64,000 nucleotides of DNA, taken from UBA7803 sp041395905. Lineage in GTDB: Bacteria; Pseudomonadota; Gammaproteobacteria; Pseudomonadales; Azotimanducaceae. Positions 9,301 through 20,483 of this stretch are shown piece after piece; positions within the stretch are counted from its first letter, which is position 1; each line of letters starts with the position of its first letter. The translations under genes were made by a program, and so were the position numbers. The notes under the pieces are model-generated. The model had not been told where the DNA came from. It did not search any database and was given only the letters and a program-made list of their open reading frames with translations. The stretch spans positions 62,001 to 126,000 of the forward strand of contig JAWKZP010000003.1 of the NCBI GenBank assembly GCA_041395905.1, written 5' to 3'.

Positions 9301-9351
9301 CAGGTTGCCCCTTATTCAACTGCAGTGTCGCTGCTGAATGGGGGCAACCTG
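9301..9351. repeat. Inverted repeat between sucD and htpG
   Basis: CAGGTTGCCCC (9301-9311) is an exact inverted copy of GGGGCAACCTG (9341-9351), giving an 11-bp stem. Inside it ATTCA (314-318) can pair with TGAAT (335-339) and GCAG with CTGC. One arm overlaps the -10 box of the htpG promoter; the other carries the GGGG that serves as the htpG ribosome site. In a transcript reading through from sucD it could close the ribosome site or slow the polymerase; no T-run follows, so it is not a standard terminator. Confidence 0.6.
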
Positions 9352-9363
9352 CCGGATTTCAAG
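9336..9363 (-). promoter_or_regulatory. Sigma-32 (RpoH) heat-shock promoter of htpG
   Basis: On the minus strand CTTGAAA (9357-9363) is followed after 13 bases by CCCCATTC (9336-9343). This matches the known sigma-32 consensus (CTTGAAA, 13-14 bases, CCCCATNT) at nearly every position. The predicted start is near 9330, giving a leader of about 30 bases before the htpG ATG. The -35 box includes the TGA stop codon of sucD. Confidence 0.85.
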
Positions 9364-10230
9364 ACCAGCCCGTCACCTCCGCCAGCGCGTCACCGATCTC
9401 GGCGAGGCTGCGAACCGTGCGCACGCCGGCGCTCTCGAGCGCCGCGAACTTCTCGGCCGCGGTGCCTTTGCCGCCGGCAATGATGGCGCCCGCATGGCCC
9501 ATGCGCTTGCCGGGCGGTGCGGTCACGCCGGCGATGTAGGACACCACCGGCTTGCTGACGTTGCTCTTGATGAACTCGGCGGCCTCTTCCTCGGCGGTGC
9601 CGCCGATCTCACCCACCATGACGATGGCTTCGGTGCCGGGATCGTTTTCGAACAGCGCCAGGATGTCGATGAAGTGGCTGCCGGGAATCGGATCGCCGCC
9701 GATCCCCACGCAGGTGCTCTGGCCGAATCCGCGGTCGGTGGTCTGCTTCACCGCCTCGTAGGTGAGCGTGCCCGAGCGCGACACGATGCCCACCTTGCCC
9801 GGCAGGTGGATGTCACCCGGCATGATGCCGATCTTGCAGGCACCGGGCGTGATCACCCCGGGGCAGTTCGGCCCCACCAGGCGCACGTCCGTGGTATCCA
9901 GATAGGCCTTCACCGCCAGCATGTCCAGCGTCGGTATGCCTTCGGTGATGCACACCACCAGTTCGATGCCGGCATCGATGGCTTCCAGAATCGAATCCTT
10001 GCAGAACGGCGCCGGCACGTAGATCACCGACGCGGTGGCGCCCGTGGCATCCACGGCTGCGCGCACGGTGTCGAACACCGGCAGCCCCAGGTGCTCGCTG
10101 CCGCCTTTGCCGGGCGTCACTCCACCCACCAGCTTGGTGCCGTAGGCCAGGGCCTGCTCGCTGTGCAGAGTGCCCTGCCCGCCCGTGAATCCCTGACAGA
10201 TGACCTTGGTGTTCTTGTCGACCAGAACGC

Positions 10231-10234
<4 letters not shown>
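9359..10234 (-). CDS. sucD: Succinyl-CoA synthetase alpha subunit SucD
   Basis: 291 residues. With SucC it converts succinyl-CoA to succinate with ATP or GTP formation. The CoA-binding N-terminus reads TKVICQGFTGGQGTLHSEQA, and the phospho-histidine loop is in GKRMGHAGAIIAGGKGTA. I start it at the ATG at 10232-10234, which overlaps the sucC stop as ATGA and has a GGAGG ribosome site inside the end of sucC; the longer open frame runs antisense to nothing real. Last gene of the sdh-suc run. Confidence 0.97.
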
Positions 10235-11400
<1,166 letters not shown>

Positions 11401-11451
11401 GCTCTTCCTGTTTCCTGATTGGCGGCGGCCGCCGCCGGATACCTGTTGCGG

Positions 11452-12891
11452 TTACTGTTTGCGCTTCCGGTTCACCATGTGAATGGCGTGACCCGCGACG
11501 CCCAGGGCTGCCTCGTGCACTGACTCCGACAGGGTCGGATGCGCGAACATGGTCAGGCCGAGATCCTCGGCGCTGGCATCGAACTCCATGGCAATGACCG
11601 CCTGCGCGATCAGCTCAGAAGCCTGGGGTCCGAGGATATGCACCCCGAGAATGCGGTCGGTTTCCGCATCCGCGAGGATCTTGACCATGCCCTGGGTGTC
11701 GTTTGCCGCCATGGCGCGACCGCTGGCGGCGAACGGGAAGCTGCCAACGTTATAGGCGTCACCACTGGCTTTCAACTGCTGCTCCGTCTGCCCCACCCAG
11801 GCGATCTCGGGGTGGGTATAGATCACCGAAGGTACGCAATCGTAGTTCACCAGAGGTTTGTGGCCGGCGATGCGCTCCGCCACCATGATGCCCTCTTCCA
11901 TGCCCTTGTGGGCCAGCATGGGCCCGCGGACGACGTCACCGACGGCGTATACGTTCGGCGCATCGGTGGCACAGACGTCGTTCACGTGCAGGAAGCCCCG
12001 CTCGTCGAGGTTGACGCCGGAGTTCTTGGCCAGCAGCCCCTCGGTGTAAGGACGGCGTCCCACCGAGACGATCAGCTTGTCTACCGTCAGACTGTGCTCT
12101 CCTTCCTTGTCCTGGTAGCGCACCTCCACCTTGCCGCCCTTGACCTCGGCGGCCGTGACCCGGGTGCTCAGCCGGATGTCCAGCCCCTGTTCGCGCATGA
12201 TCTTCAGCGCGTCGCGGGCGATGCGCTCGTCCGCCATGGGCAAAAACGCTTCGAGTGCCTCGAGCAGCACCACCTCGGAACCGAGGCGGCTCCAGACGCT
12301 GCCGAGCTCGAGACCGATGACACCGGCACCGATCACGCCGAGCCGTTTCGGCACGGCGTCGAACTCGAGCGCTCCGGTGGAATCGACGATGACGTCGTCG
12401 GTGAGCGGCGCCGGCGGTATCGCTACCGGCACGGAGCCCGGGGCGAGGATGACGTGCTCGGCATCGAGTTCCTGAGCCTCACCCTCATGCGGCCGGTACT
12501 CGACCTTGCGCCCGGCCAGCAGCTTGCCTGAGCCCGGCAGGGCCGTGACGCCGTTGCCTTTGAACAGCCCTTCGACACCGCCGGTCAGGCGCTGCACGAC
12601 CTCATTCTTGCGCGCCATCATGGCAGCGATGTCGACGCTCACCTTGCCGGTCTTGATCCCCACGGCCGCAAAATGATCCCGCGCCTCGACGAATTTGTGG
12701 GATGCATCGAGCAGCGCCTTGGACGGGATGCAGCCCCAGTTGAGGCAGGTGCCGCCGAGCACCGGCTTGCCGTCGCCGTCCAGGGATTTGTCGATGCACG
12801 CGGTCTTCATGCCCAGCTGCGCGCAGCGGATGGCCGCGTGATAGCCGGCAGGGCCAGCGCCGATGACGATGACGTCGTACTTGTTGCTCAT
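11452..12891 (-). CDS. lpdA: Dihydrolipoyl dehydrogenase (E3)
   Basis: 479 residues. FAD flavoprotein that reoxidises dihydrolipoyl groups of 2-oxo acid dehydrogenase complexes with NAD+. Visible features are the FAD motif VIGAGPAGYHAAIRCAQLG, the redox disulfide GGTCLNWGCIPSKAL (Cys pair near residue 50), the NAD-binding GVIGAGVIGLELG, and the C-terminal HAHPTLSE-type dimer motif, here FAHPTLSESVHEAALG. The start is one base past the sucB stop, which places this E3 with the 2-oxoglutarate dehydrogenase genes. Confidence 0.97.
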   Translation of the reverse strand: MSNKYDVIVIGAGPAGYHAAIRCAQLGMKTACIDKSLDGDGKPVLGGTCLNWGCIPSKALLDASHKFVEARDHFAAVGIKTGKVSVDIAAMMARKNEVVQRLTGGVEGLFKGNGVTALPGSGKLLAGRKVEYRPHEGEAQELDAEHVILAPGSVPVAIPPAPLTDDVIVDSTGALEFDAVPKRLGVIGAGVIGLELGSVWSRLGSEVVLLEALEAFLPMADERIARDALKIMREQGLDIRLSTRVTAAEVKGGKVEVRYQDKEGEHSLTVDKLIVSVGRRPYTEGLLAKNSGVNLDERGFLHVNDVCATDAPNVYAVGDVVRGPMLAHKGMEEGIMVAERIAGHKPLVNYDCVPSVIYTHPEIAWVGQTEQQLKASGDAYNVGSFPFAASGRAMAANDTQGMVKILADAETDRILGVHILGPQASELIAQAVIAMEFDASAEDLGLTMFAHPTLSESVHEAALGVAGHAIHMVNRKRKQ

Positions 12892-12892
12892 A

Positions 12893-14134
12893 TCAAAGCT
12901 CCAGCAGTATGCGCGCCGGATCCTCCAGCAGCTCTTTGATGGTCACCAGAAAGCGCACGGCTTCCTGGCCGTCGATCAGCCGGTGATCGTAGGACAGCGC
13001 CAGATACATCATCGGCCGCACCACGATCTCGCCGTTCACCACCACCGCACGCTCCTCGATCTTGTGCATGCCGAGAATGCCCGTCTGCGGCGGGTTGAGG
13101 ATCGGCGTCGACAGCAGCGAACCGAAAATGCCGCCGTTGGAGATCGTGAAGGTGCCGCCGGAAATCTCCTCGATGGTGAGCTTGCCCGCCCTGGCCCGCT
13201 GCCCGAAATCGTTGATCTGGTCCTCGATCTGAGCGAGCCCGAGGGCATCGGCGTCACGCACCACGGGCACCACCAGACCCCGGTCCGTGCTCACGGCCAC
13301 GCCGATGTCGTAGTACCCGTGGTACACGATGTCATTGCCGTCGATGGACGCATTGACCGAGGGGAAGCGCTTGAGCGCTTCCACCGAGGCACGCACGAAG
13401 AACGACATGAATCCCAAACGGGTACCGTTGTGCCGCGCCTGGAACTGGTCCTGATAGCGCTTGCGCAATGCCATCACGGCGGTCATGTCCACCTCGTTGA
13501 AGGTAGTGAGCATGGCCGCCGTCTGCTGCGCCTCCACCAGGCGGCGCGCGATGCTGGCGCGCAGACGGGTCATGGGCACACGCCGCTCGACCCGCTCGCC
13601 GGTGTAGATCTCCGGTTCAGGGGCGGCACCCGCAGCGCTTGCCGGCGCGCTTTCAGCCGCCTCCCTGGCCGGTGCAGCCGCGGGCGCTGGTGGCGCGCTC
13701 GCCGCGCGCATCACGTCATCCTTGGTGATGCGGCCGCTGCGTCCCGTGCCCTCCACCCGGCCGATGTCGATGCCCTGCTCGTCCGCCAGCTTGCGCGCGG
13801 CAGGGCTGGCGCTCACCGACCCGCCGGCGCCATCGGATGCTTCTTCCGCACTCTGCGCGGCTGCTGCGGCCGCGGGCGTTTCAGCGCTCTGCACTGCACC
13901 AGCCTCGAATCGGGCGATCAGCTCCTGACTGGTGACCGTGTCGCCTTCCTGCTTGAGAATCTCGAGCAGCGCGCCATCCTCGGGCGCCACGACTTCGAGC
14001 ACCACCTTGTCGGTCTCGATGTCCACCAGCACCTCGTCGCGTCGCGCCGTTTCCCCGACCGCCTTGTACCAGGTGGCCACCGTGCCTTCGGTGATCGACT
14101 CGGGAAACGCCGGGGCTTTGATGTCCATGCTCAT
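12893..14134 (-). CDS. sucB: 2-oxoglutarate dehydrogenase E2, dihydrolipoyllysine succinyltransferase
   Basis: 413 residues. A single lipoyl domain (residues 1-77, lysine in ETDKVVLEV) is followed by an Ala-rich linker, an E3/E1-binding domain (about 105-145, SPAARKLADEQGIDIG) and the catalytic acyltransferase domain ending with YDHRLIDGQEAVRFL, which holds the active His and Asp. It transfers the succinyl group to CoA at the core of the complex. It lies between sucA and lpdA in the standard order. Confidence 0.97.
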   Translation of the reverse strand: MSMDIKAPAFPESITEGTVATWYKAVGETARRDEVLVDIETDKVVLEVVAPEDGALLEILKQEGDTVTSQELIARFEAGAVQSAETPAAAAAAQSAEEASDGAGGSVSASPAARKLADEQGIDIGRVEGTGRSGRITKDDVMRAASAPPAPAAAPAREAAESAPASAAGAAPEPEIYTGERVERRVPMTRLRASIARRLVEAQQTAAMLTTFNEVDMTAVMALRKRYQDQFQARHNGTRLGFMSFFVRASVEALKRFPSVNASIDGNDIVYHGYYDIGVAVSTDRGLVVPVVRDADALGLAQIEDQINDFGQRARAGKLTIEEISGGTFTISNGGIFGSLLSTPILNPPQTGILGMHKIEERAVVVNGEIVVRPMMYLALSYDHRLIDGQEAVRFLVTIKELLEDPARILLEL

Positions 14135-14213
14135 TCTTGAAATCCCTTCTGAGGTCCCTGCTGTGTCGTTGCAGTGCCGCGCCGATCAGCTCGGCGGTCC
14201 GTTGCGCCCGGCG

Positions 14214-17073
14214 TCAGCCGAACAGCGCATCCTCCACCAGGCGCTGCTGGCGCAAGGTGTGCATTCCCGGATGGCCCCCCGCCGGCGCGGCAAACGCCGC
14301 CCGGCCCGCATAGGCCAGATACAGGGAATCGTCGTGTTCGAGTATCACCCGACGCATGTGGTGCTGACTGGAGTACCAGGCCCCCTGGTTCATGGGCTCT
14401 TCCTGGCACCAGACCACGTCCCGCAGATTGCGGTAGGGCGCGATCGCTTCCGCCAGCTCCTTCTCCGGGAACGGGTAGATCTGCTCCAGGCGCACGATGG
14501 CGGCGCTGTCGAGCCCCGCCTCGCGGCGCGCTTCCAGCAGATCGTAGTAGACCTTGCCGCTGCACAGCACGAGGCGGTTGACGCCGGCCGGATCCAGATC
14601 CTCCACCTCACCGATCACGGTATGGAAGTGGCCGTCGCACAGGGCCTCCAACGTCGACACGGCAAGCTTGTGCCGCAGCAGGCTCTTGGGCGTCAGCGCG
14701 ATGAGCGGCTTGCGCGCGGGACGGATCACCTGACGGCGCAGCATGTGGAACACCTGGGCGGGCGTGCTCGGCACGCACACCTGCATGTTGTGCTGCGCGC
14801 ACAGCTGCAGATAGCGCTCGAGCCGCGCCGACGAGTGCTCGGGCCCTGCGCCCTCGTAGCCGTGCGGCAGCAGCATCGTCAGACCACACAAGCGCTGCCA
14901 CTTCACCTCGCCGCTGGAAATGAACTGATCGATCACCACCTGAGCACCGTTGGCGAAATCGCCGAACTGCGCCTCCCAGATGTCCAGCACGTTCGGCGCG
15001 GTGGTCGAGTAGCCGTACTCGAACGCCAGCACCGCCTCTTCGGACAGCAGCGAGTCGTAGAGATCGAAGTTGACGTCGTCGCGCAGCTTGTTGAGCGGAA
15101 TCCGGCGCTGGCCGTCCTTCTGGTTGTAGAGCGCCGCGTGCCGGTGCGAAAACGTGCCGACCCCCACGTCCTGACCGGTCAGTCGCACGGGGTAGCCCTG
15201 ATGCACCAGAGTGGCATAGGCCATGATCTCCGCGTAGCCCCAGTTGATGGGCATGGCCCCGGCGGTCATCTTGTGCCGGTCCTCGATGATCTTCTGCACT
15301 TGACGGTGCAGCACGAACCCTTCCGGCAGCTGCTCGAGCTTGTCCGCCAGCTCCTTGAGCACGGCCGGCGAAACCCTCGTGTCCGCCGGCTCGGCGAGGT
15401 CCCTGCCGATGTACGGGCGCCAGTCGACGAACAGCCGGGCGTCCGGCTCGTTGACGATGCTGAGGGCGACGTGACCGCCGTTGTCCAGGGTCGACCGGTA
15501 CTGATCGACCATGGCGTCCGCCTCGTCCCCGGAGATCGAGCCCTCTGCGACCAGCGCGTTCACATAGAGCGCGCGTGGTCGGGTGCGACTGGATCTTCTG
15601 GTACATGAGCGGCTGAGTCTTCATGGGCTCTTCAGCCTCGTTGTGCCCGCGGCGCCGGTAGCACACCAGGTCGATCACGACGTCCTTGCGAAACTCCATC
15701 CGGTAGTCGGCAGCCAGCTGGGTGACGAACAGCACCGCCTCCGGATCGTCGCCGTTCACGTGGAAGATGGGCGCCTGCACCATCTTGGCGACTTCCGTGC
15801 AGTACTCCGTGGAGCGGGCATCGTCCTGACGGTGGGTGGTGAAGCCGATCTGATTGTTGATGATGACGTGAATGGTACCGCCGGTGCGGTAGCCGCGGGT
15901 CTGGGACATCTGGAACGTCTCCATCACCACGCCCTGGCCGGCGAAGGCCGCGTCGCCATGCACGATGATGGGCACCACCAGGTCGCCGCGGTAATCGCGG
16001 CGCCGGTCCTGGCGGGCACGCACCGAGCCTTCCACCACCGGCCCGACGATCTCGAGATGCGAGGGGTTGAAGGCCAGGGCGAGATGCATCTCGCCGCCCG
16101 CAGTCATGATGTTGGTCGAGAAGCCCTGGTGGTATTTGACGTCGCCGGTGCCCTTGTTGAGCGGGTCGGTGACGTCGGCCAGCTCGGGCGGCAGCTTGCC
16201 GTCGAACTCGTCGAACAGATCGTATGGATCCTTGCCGAGAATGTTCACCAGCACGTTGAGCCGGCCCCGATGCGCCATGCCGATGACGCTCTCGATGACG
16301 CCGTGCGAGCCGAGCCGCTGCAGCATCTCGTGCAGCATGGGGATCAGGCTCTCACCGCCCTCGAGGCCAAAGCGTTTGGTGCCCGGATAGCGGCTGTGCA
16401 GGTACTTCTCCAGGCCCTCCGCCGCGGTCAGGCGCTCCAGGATCACCCGCTTCTGCTCGGTGGTGAAGCGCGGCCGGGCGCGGGCGCTCTCCAGGCGCTG
16501 CTGCACCCAGAGCTGCTCGCTGGCATCGACGATGTGCATGTACTCGGCGCCGATGGAACCGCAATAGGTCTGCTCCAGCGCATCCACCAGATCCCGCAGC
16601 TTGGCCGTGCCTTGCCCGTAGTGGAAGGTACCGGTGTGGTAGGTCTCGTCCAGATCCGCCAGCGAAAGATGGTGATACGCCAGATCCAGAATCGGCATCT
16701 GCGGCCGCTCCATCATCTCGAGCGGGTCGATATTGGCCTTCTTGTGGCCACGATGCCGGTAGGCGGAGATGAGATCCTGCACGCGCATCTGCTTGAGCTC
16801 GTGCGCGCTCTCGATGAACGTGCTTTCGCGTTCCGGGCGCGCCTTCAGGCGGTTGCGCCCCAGGCGCTCGAAATGCTGGATCACCGTACTGTGGGGCACA
16901 TCGGATTTCACCGCGCCTTCCACCCGCGGCAGCTTTTCGAAATAGTCCCGCCACTCGGCGGGCACGCTGCCCGGATCGTCGAGAAAGGCCTCGTAGAGGG
17001 CCTCGATATAGGCTGCATTGGCGCCGCCGAGATGCGAGCTGCGCTGCATCCGCTGCATGAAGGATTCAGACAT
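14214..17073 (-). CDS. sucA: 2-oxoglutarate dehydrogenase E1 SucA, interrupted by a frameshift
   Basis: Thiamine-diphosphate E1 component. One frame gives residues 1 to about 505, from MSESFMQRMQRSSHLGG to KIQSHPTTRA. The second frame continues LYVNALVAEGSISGDEAD to the stop at 14214. The break lies in the run GCGCGCG at 15569-15575; two missing bases (GC) would restore RALYVNAL exactly as the family alignment needs and give about 953 residues, close to the E. coli length. Both halves are well conserved (GMAHRGRLNVLVN, NPSHLEIVGPVVEGS, QFGDFANGAQVVIDQF), so a sequencing error or very recent mutation is likely. Confidence 0.92.
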
Positions 17074-17194
17074 GGATTCTCTCGGGCGGGCTGCCCAGCT
17101 TCCGGTAAACCTGATGCACGAACTTTAGCAGCTAACGCCCCCCCGGGTCAGGCGGCCACGACGCCGCTGCAGCGCGTGGCGGGCGCCAAGGGGA

Positions 17195-17899
17195 TCAGGT
17201 CCCCTGCTGCAGAAGCATCGTGCGGATCTTGCCGATGGCCCGAGTCGGGTTCAGCCCCTTGGGGCAGACGCTGACGCAGTTCATGATGCCGCGGCAGCGG
17301 AACACGCTGAACGGGTCGTCCAGCTCGCTCAGGCGCTCGGCGGTCGCGGTATCGCGGCTGTCGGCGAGGAACCGGTATGCCTGCAGCAGACCCGCGGGGC
17401 CGATGAACTTGTCGGGGTTCCACCAGAACGACGGGCAGGAGGTCGAGCAGCAGGCGCACAGGATGCATTCGTACAGCCCGTCGAGCTTGGCCCGCTCCTC
17501 CGGCGTCTGCAGCCGCTCCTGGGCGGGCGGCGGGGTGTTGTTGATGAGATAGGGCTGAACCTTTTCGTACTGCCGATAGAACTGGCTCATGTCGACGACC
17601 AGGTCGCGCACCACCGGCAGACCCGGCAGCGGTCTCAGCACCAGCTTGCCGCGCCGGGCCACTTCCGAAACCGGCGTGATGCAGGCAAGGCCGTTCTTGC
17701 CGTTCATGTTGATGCCGTCGGAACCGCACACGCCTTCGCGGCACGAGCGCCGGTAGGAGAGCGTCGGGTCCTGAGCCTTGAGCAGCTCAAGGACGTCCAG
17801 CACCATCAGATCCTTGCCCTGCGGCAGCTCGACGGTCATCTCCCGCATCTGCGGGACTTCGTCGACCTCGGGGTTGTAACGGTAAACGCTAACCTGCAT
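17195..17899 (-). CDS. sdhB: Succinate dehydrogenase iron-sulfur subunit SdhB
   Basis: 234 residues. Carries electrons from SdhA to the membrane quinone site through three Fe-S clusters. The [2Fe-2S] ligands are in SCREGVCGSDGINMNGKNGLAC; the [4Fe-4S] and [3Fe-4S] ligands are in CILCACCSTSCPSFWWN and CRGIMNCVSVCPKGLNP. It follows sdhA with a gap of about 33 bp and precedes sucA by about 120 bp, linking the sdh and suc blocks. Confidence 0.98.
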   Translation of the reverse strand: MQVSVYRYNPEVDEVPQMREMTVELPQGKDLMVLDVLELLKAQDPTLSYRRSCREGVCGSDGINMNGKNGLACITPVSEVARRGKLVLRPLPGLPVVRDLVVDMSQFYRQYEKVQPYLINNTPPPAQERLQTPEERAKLDGLYECILCACCSTSCPSFWWNPDKFIGPAGLLQAYRFLADSRDTATAERLSELDDPFSVFRCRGIMNCVSVCPKGLNPTRAIGKIRTMLLQQGT

Positions 17900-17932
17900 G
17901 ACTTCCTCTATGTCTAACGCTACGTTCGGTGA

Positions 17933-19705
17933 TCAGTACTTGCGCTCGGTGGGCTGGAACGCGTCCACCGTCTTGGGCGCAAAGTTTACGGCCCGCTTGC
18001 TCACCTGCCTGGTGGTCGGGTCGTACAGAGAGTGGCACAGCCAGTTCTCGTCGTCGCGCGACTGGTAATCTTCGCGGGCGTGGGCACCGCGGCTCTCGCG
18101 CCGCACTTCCGCCGCGATGGCCGTGCATTCAGCCACCTCGAGCAGATTGTCCAGCTCCAGCGCCTCCATACGCGCGGTATTGAACACCGCGCTCTTATCC
18201 GGCAGATGGGCGCGGCCGATGCGTTCGCGCAGATCCGCCAGCTTCTTGATGCCTTCGCGCATGTGCGACTCGGTTCGGAACACGCCGAAGCTGTTCTGCA
18301 TGACCGTCTGCAGTTCCTTTTTGAGGTCCTGCACCGACTCGCCGCCGGTAGACGAATTCCAGCGCTCGAGGCGCGCCAGCGCCTGCTCGAGATCGGAGTC
18401 GGACGGATCGCGATAGCTCACGCCTTGACGCATGACCTCTTCGATGTGCATGCCGGCGGCGCGGCCGAACACCACCAGGTCGAGCAGGCTGTTGCCGCCC
18501 AGCCGGTTGGCGCCGTGCACGGACACGCAGGCCGCCTCGCCGGCAGCGTACAGACCCTCGACGGGCGCGTCGTTGCCGTTGCCATCGCGCATCAGCGCCT
18601 GGCCGTTCACCCCCGTGGGGATGCCGCCCATCATGTAGTGGCAGGTGGGGATCACGGGTATCGGCTCGCGCACGGGATCGACGTGCGCGAAGGTCCGGGA
18701 AAGCTCGAGAATGCCCGGCAGCCGGCTGTTCAGAACCTCCTCGCCGAGGTGGTCGAGCTTGAGCAGCACGTGGTCGCCGCCCGGGCCGGCTCCGCGGCCG
18801 TCGAGGATCTCGAGAATCATGGAACGTGCCACCACATCCCGACCGGCAAGGTCTTTCGCGGTGGGCGCGTAGCGCTCCATGAAGCGCTCGCCGTCCTTGT
18901 TGATCAGGTAGCCGCCCTCGCCGCGACAGCCTTCGGTCACCAGCACGCCGGCCCCGTAGATGCCGGTGGGGTGAAACTGCCACATCTCCATGTCCTGCAG
19001 CGGGAAGCCGGCGCGCAGGGCCATGCCGGCGCCGTCGCCCGTGCACATGTGGGCATTGGTGGTGCTCGCATAGATACGTCCGGCACCGCCGGTGGCGAGC
19101 ACGGTCGCCTTGGACTCGATGAATACCGTCTCGCCGGTCTCGAGCTCGATGGCGATCACGCCTACCACGGCTCCATCCTGGTTCTTCACCAGATCGACGG
19201 CAAACCATTCGTTCAGAAACACCGTACGTGCGCGCAGGTTGGCCTGATAGAGGGTGTGCAGCAACGCATGACCGGTACGGTCCGCCGCCGCGCAGGTGCG
19301 CGCCGCCTGCCCGCCTTTGCCGAAATCCTTGGACTGCCCCCCGAACGGCCGCTGGTAGATGCGGCCGGTCTCGGTTCGCGAGAACGGCAGCCCCATGTGC
19401 TCGAGCTCGAACACGGCCTGGGGACCTTCGCTGCACATGTACTCGATGGCATCCTGGTCGCCGATGTAGTCGGAGCCCTTGACGGTGTCGTACATGTGCC
19501 AGCGCCAGTCGTCGTTGGGGTCGTCGCTGGCGATGGCGCAGGTGATCCCGCCCTGAGCCGAGACGGTGTGTGACCGGGTGGGAAACACCTTGGTGATCAC
19601 GGCGGTGTTCAGGCCGGATTGCGCCAGCTGCAGCGCCGCCCGCATCCCCGATCCGCCGCCGCCGACGATCACGCCGTCGAAGCTCATCTTTCTGATTCTG
19701 CTCAT
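17933..19705 (-). CDS. sdhA: Succinate dehydrogenase flavoprotein subunit SdhA
   Basis: 590 residues, matching the E. coli length. Covalent-FAD subunit oxidising succinate to fumarate on the cytoplasmic face of the membrane. VIVGGGGSGMRAALQLAQSG binds FAD; the flavinylated histidine is in TRSHTVSAQGGI; the dicarboxylate site is in HPTGIYGAGVLVTEGCRGEGG and HGANRLGGNSLLDL. It sits in the order sdhC-sdhD-sdhA-sdhB. Confidence 0.98.
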   Translation of the reverse strand: MSRIRKMSFDGVIVGGGGSGMRAALQLAQSGLNTAVITKVFPTRSHTVSAQGGITCAIASDDPNDDWRWHMYDTVKGSDYIGDQDAIEYMCSEGPQAVFELEHMGLPFSRTETGRIYQRPFGGQSKDFGKGGQAARTCAAADRTGHALLHTLYQANLRARTVFLNEWFAVDLVKNQDGAVVGVIAIELETGETVFIESKATVLATGGAGRIYASTTNAHMCTGDGAGMALRAGFPLQDMEMWQFHPTGIYGAGVLVTEGCRGEGGYLINKDGERFMERYAPTAKDLAGRDVVARSMILEILDGRGAGPGGDHVLLKLDHLGEEVLNSRLPGILELSRTFAHVDPVREPIPVIPTCHYMMGGIPTGVNGQALMRDGNGNDAPVEGLYAAGEAACVSVHGANRLGGNSLLDLVVFGRAAGMHIEEVMRQGVSYRDPSDSDLEQALARLERWNSSTGGESVQDLKKELQTVMQNSFGVFRTESHMREGIKKLADLRERIGRAHLPDKSAVFNTARMEALELDNLLEVAECTAIAAEVRRESRGAHAREDYQSRDDENWLCHSLYDPTTRQVSKRAVNFAPKTVDAFQPTERKY

Positions 19706-19746
19706 GTCTCTAAGAACTCCAGCTCAAACGTCTACCTGGAACTCGC

Positions 19747-20121
19747 CTACAGCGTCCAGAACAGCTGCAGGGCCCAGGCCACGTAAACGAACAGCAGCAC
19801 CATGCAACCGGCCTGATAGGTCAGACGGAACGCGGTGGCATGTGCGCCGAAATAGTGCGGACGGATGTAGTCGGTGCCTACGGTCCACATGCCGATCCAG
19901 GCGTGGGCCGCAGTGGCCAGCACCGCCAGAGTGCTCCAGATCTGCATGGGCGTGGAGCCGAAGAAGCCCACCAGGCTGGCGTGGCTGGCGCTCGGGCTGG
20001 TGATGAAGTGACCCAGCAGGCACAGCGCGTACAGGGCCATGATCACGGCGGAGACCCGCTGAATGACGAAATCCGCAAGACCGCTGCGGGTGAGACTGGT
20101 GACGTTGGTTACCATAGCCAT
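19747..20121 (-). CDS. sdhD: Succinate dehydrogenase membrane anchor SdhD
   Basis: 124 residues with three predicted membrane helices. It anchors SdhAB and helps bind heme b and quinone. The conserved HAWIGMWTVGTDYI stretch holds the heme-ligand histidine known from E. coli SdhD. I start it at ATG 20119-20121, which overlaps the sdhC end by 13 bases; a second ATG lies two codons downstream. The longer open frame is the antisense-independent extension into sdhC and is not real. Confidence 0.93.
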   Translation of the reverse strand: MAMVTNVTSLTRSGLADFVIQRVSAVIMALYALCLLGHFITSPSASHASLVGFFGSTPMQIWSTLAVLATAAHAWIGMWTVGTDYIRPHYFGAHATAFRLTYQAGCMVLLFVYVAWALQLFWTL

Positions 20122-20483
20122 ACTCCTGCCAGAATCGTCGCGAGTACCGTCAGCACGAAGGACAGCTGCGCGCCCATGCGAGCCGCTGCAAGCCCGTCCC
20201 CCAGATGGAAGTCCATCAGCAGATGCTTGACCCCGGCGAAAATGTGAAAGAACAGCATGGCCAGCACGCCCAGCAGCACGAGCTTGGGCAGCGGCATGGC
20301 CAGGGTATCGACCGCGCGCGCGTAGCCTTCTGCCGAGCCGAGCGCCAGGTCGAGCAGCCACAACAGGTAGGCGATGCCCACGAACAGCACCACGCCGGTA
20401 ATGCGGTGCGTGATGGATGCGATGGCGGCGATGGGGAAGCTGAATTTCGTCAGCGATAAATTCACAGGGCGTTCGGTCTTCAT
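20109..20483 (-). CDS. sdhC: Succinate dehydrogenase cytochrome b556 subunit SdhC
   Basis: 124 residues, three membrane helices. MKTERPVNLSLTKFSFPIAA and SITHRITGVVLFVG are the conserved N-terminal segments, with the heme histidine in FHIFAGVKHLLMD. The start ATG at 20481-20483 has an AAGGT ribosome site. First gene of the sdh-suc run; its promoter must lie in the 270-bp gap shared with gltA. Confidence 0.94.
   Translation of the reverse strand: MKTERPVNLSLTKFSFPIAAIASITHRITGVVLFVGIAYLLWLLDLALGSAEGYARAVDTLAMPLPKLVLLGVLAMLFFHIFAGVKHLLMDFHLGDGLAAARMGAQLSFVLTVLATILAGVWLW

Noticed and set aside
9301..9351. Classical RNA thermometer for htpG
   Set aside because: The left arm overlaps the sigma-32 -10 box and would be missing from the heat-shock transcript; an 11-bp perfect stem is also too stable to melt at heat-shock temperature.
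14608..15560. C-terminal tail of the first sucA frame as a real protein end
   Set aside because: It is Arg/Gly-rich frameshift sequence antisense-like in composition, while the neighbouring frame gives conserved SucA.
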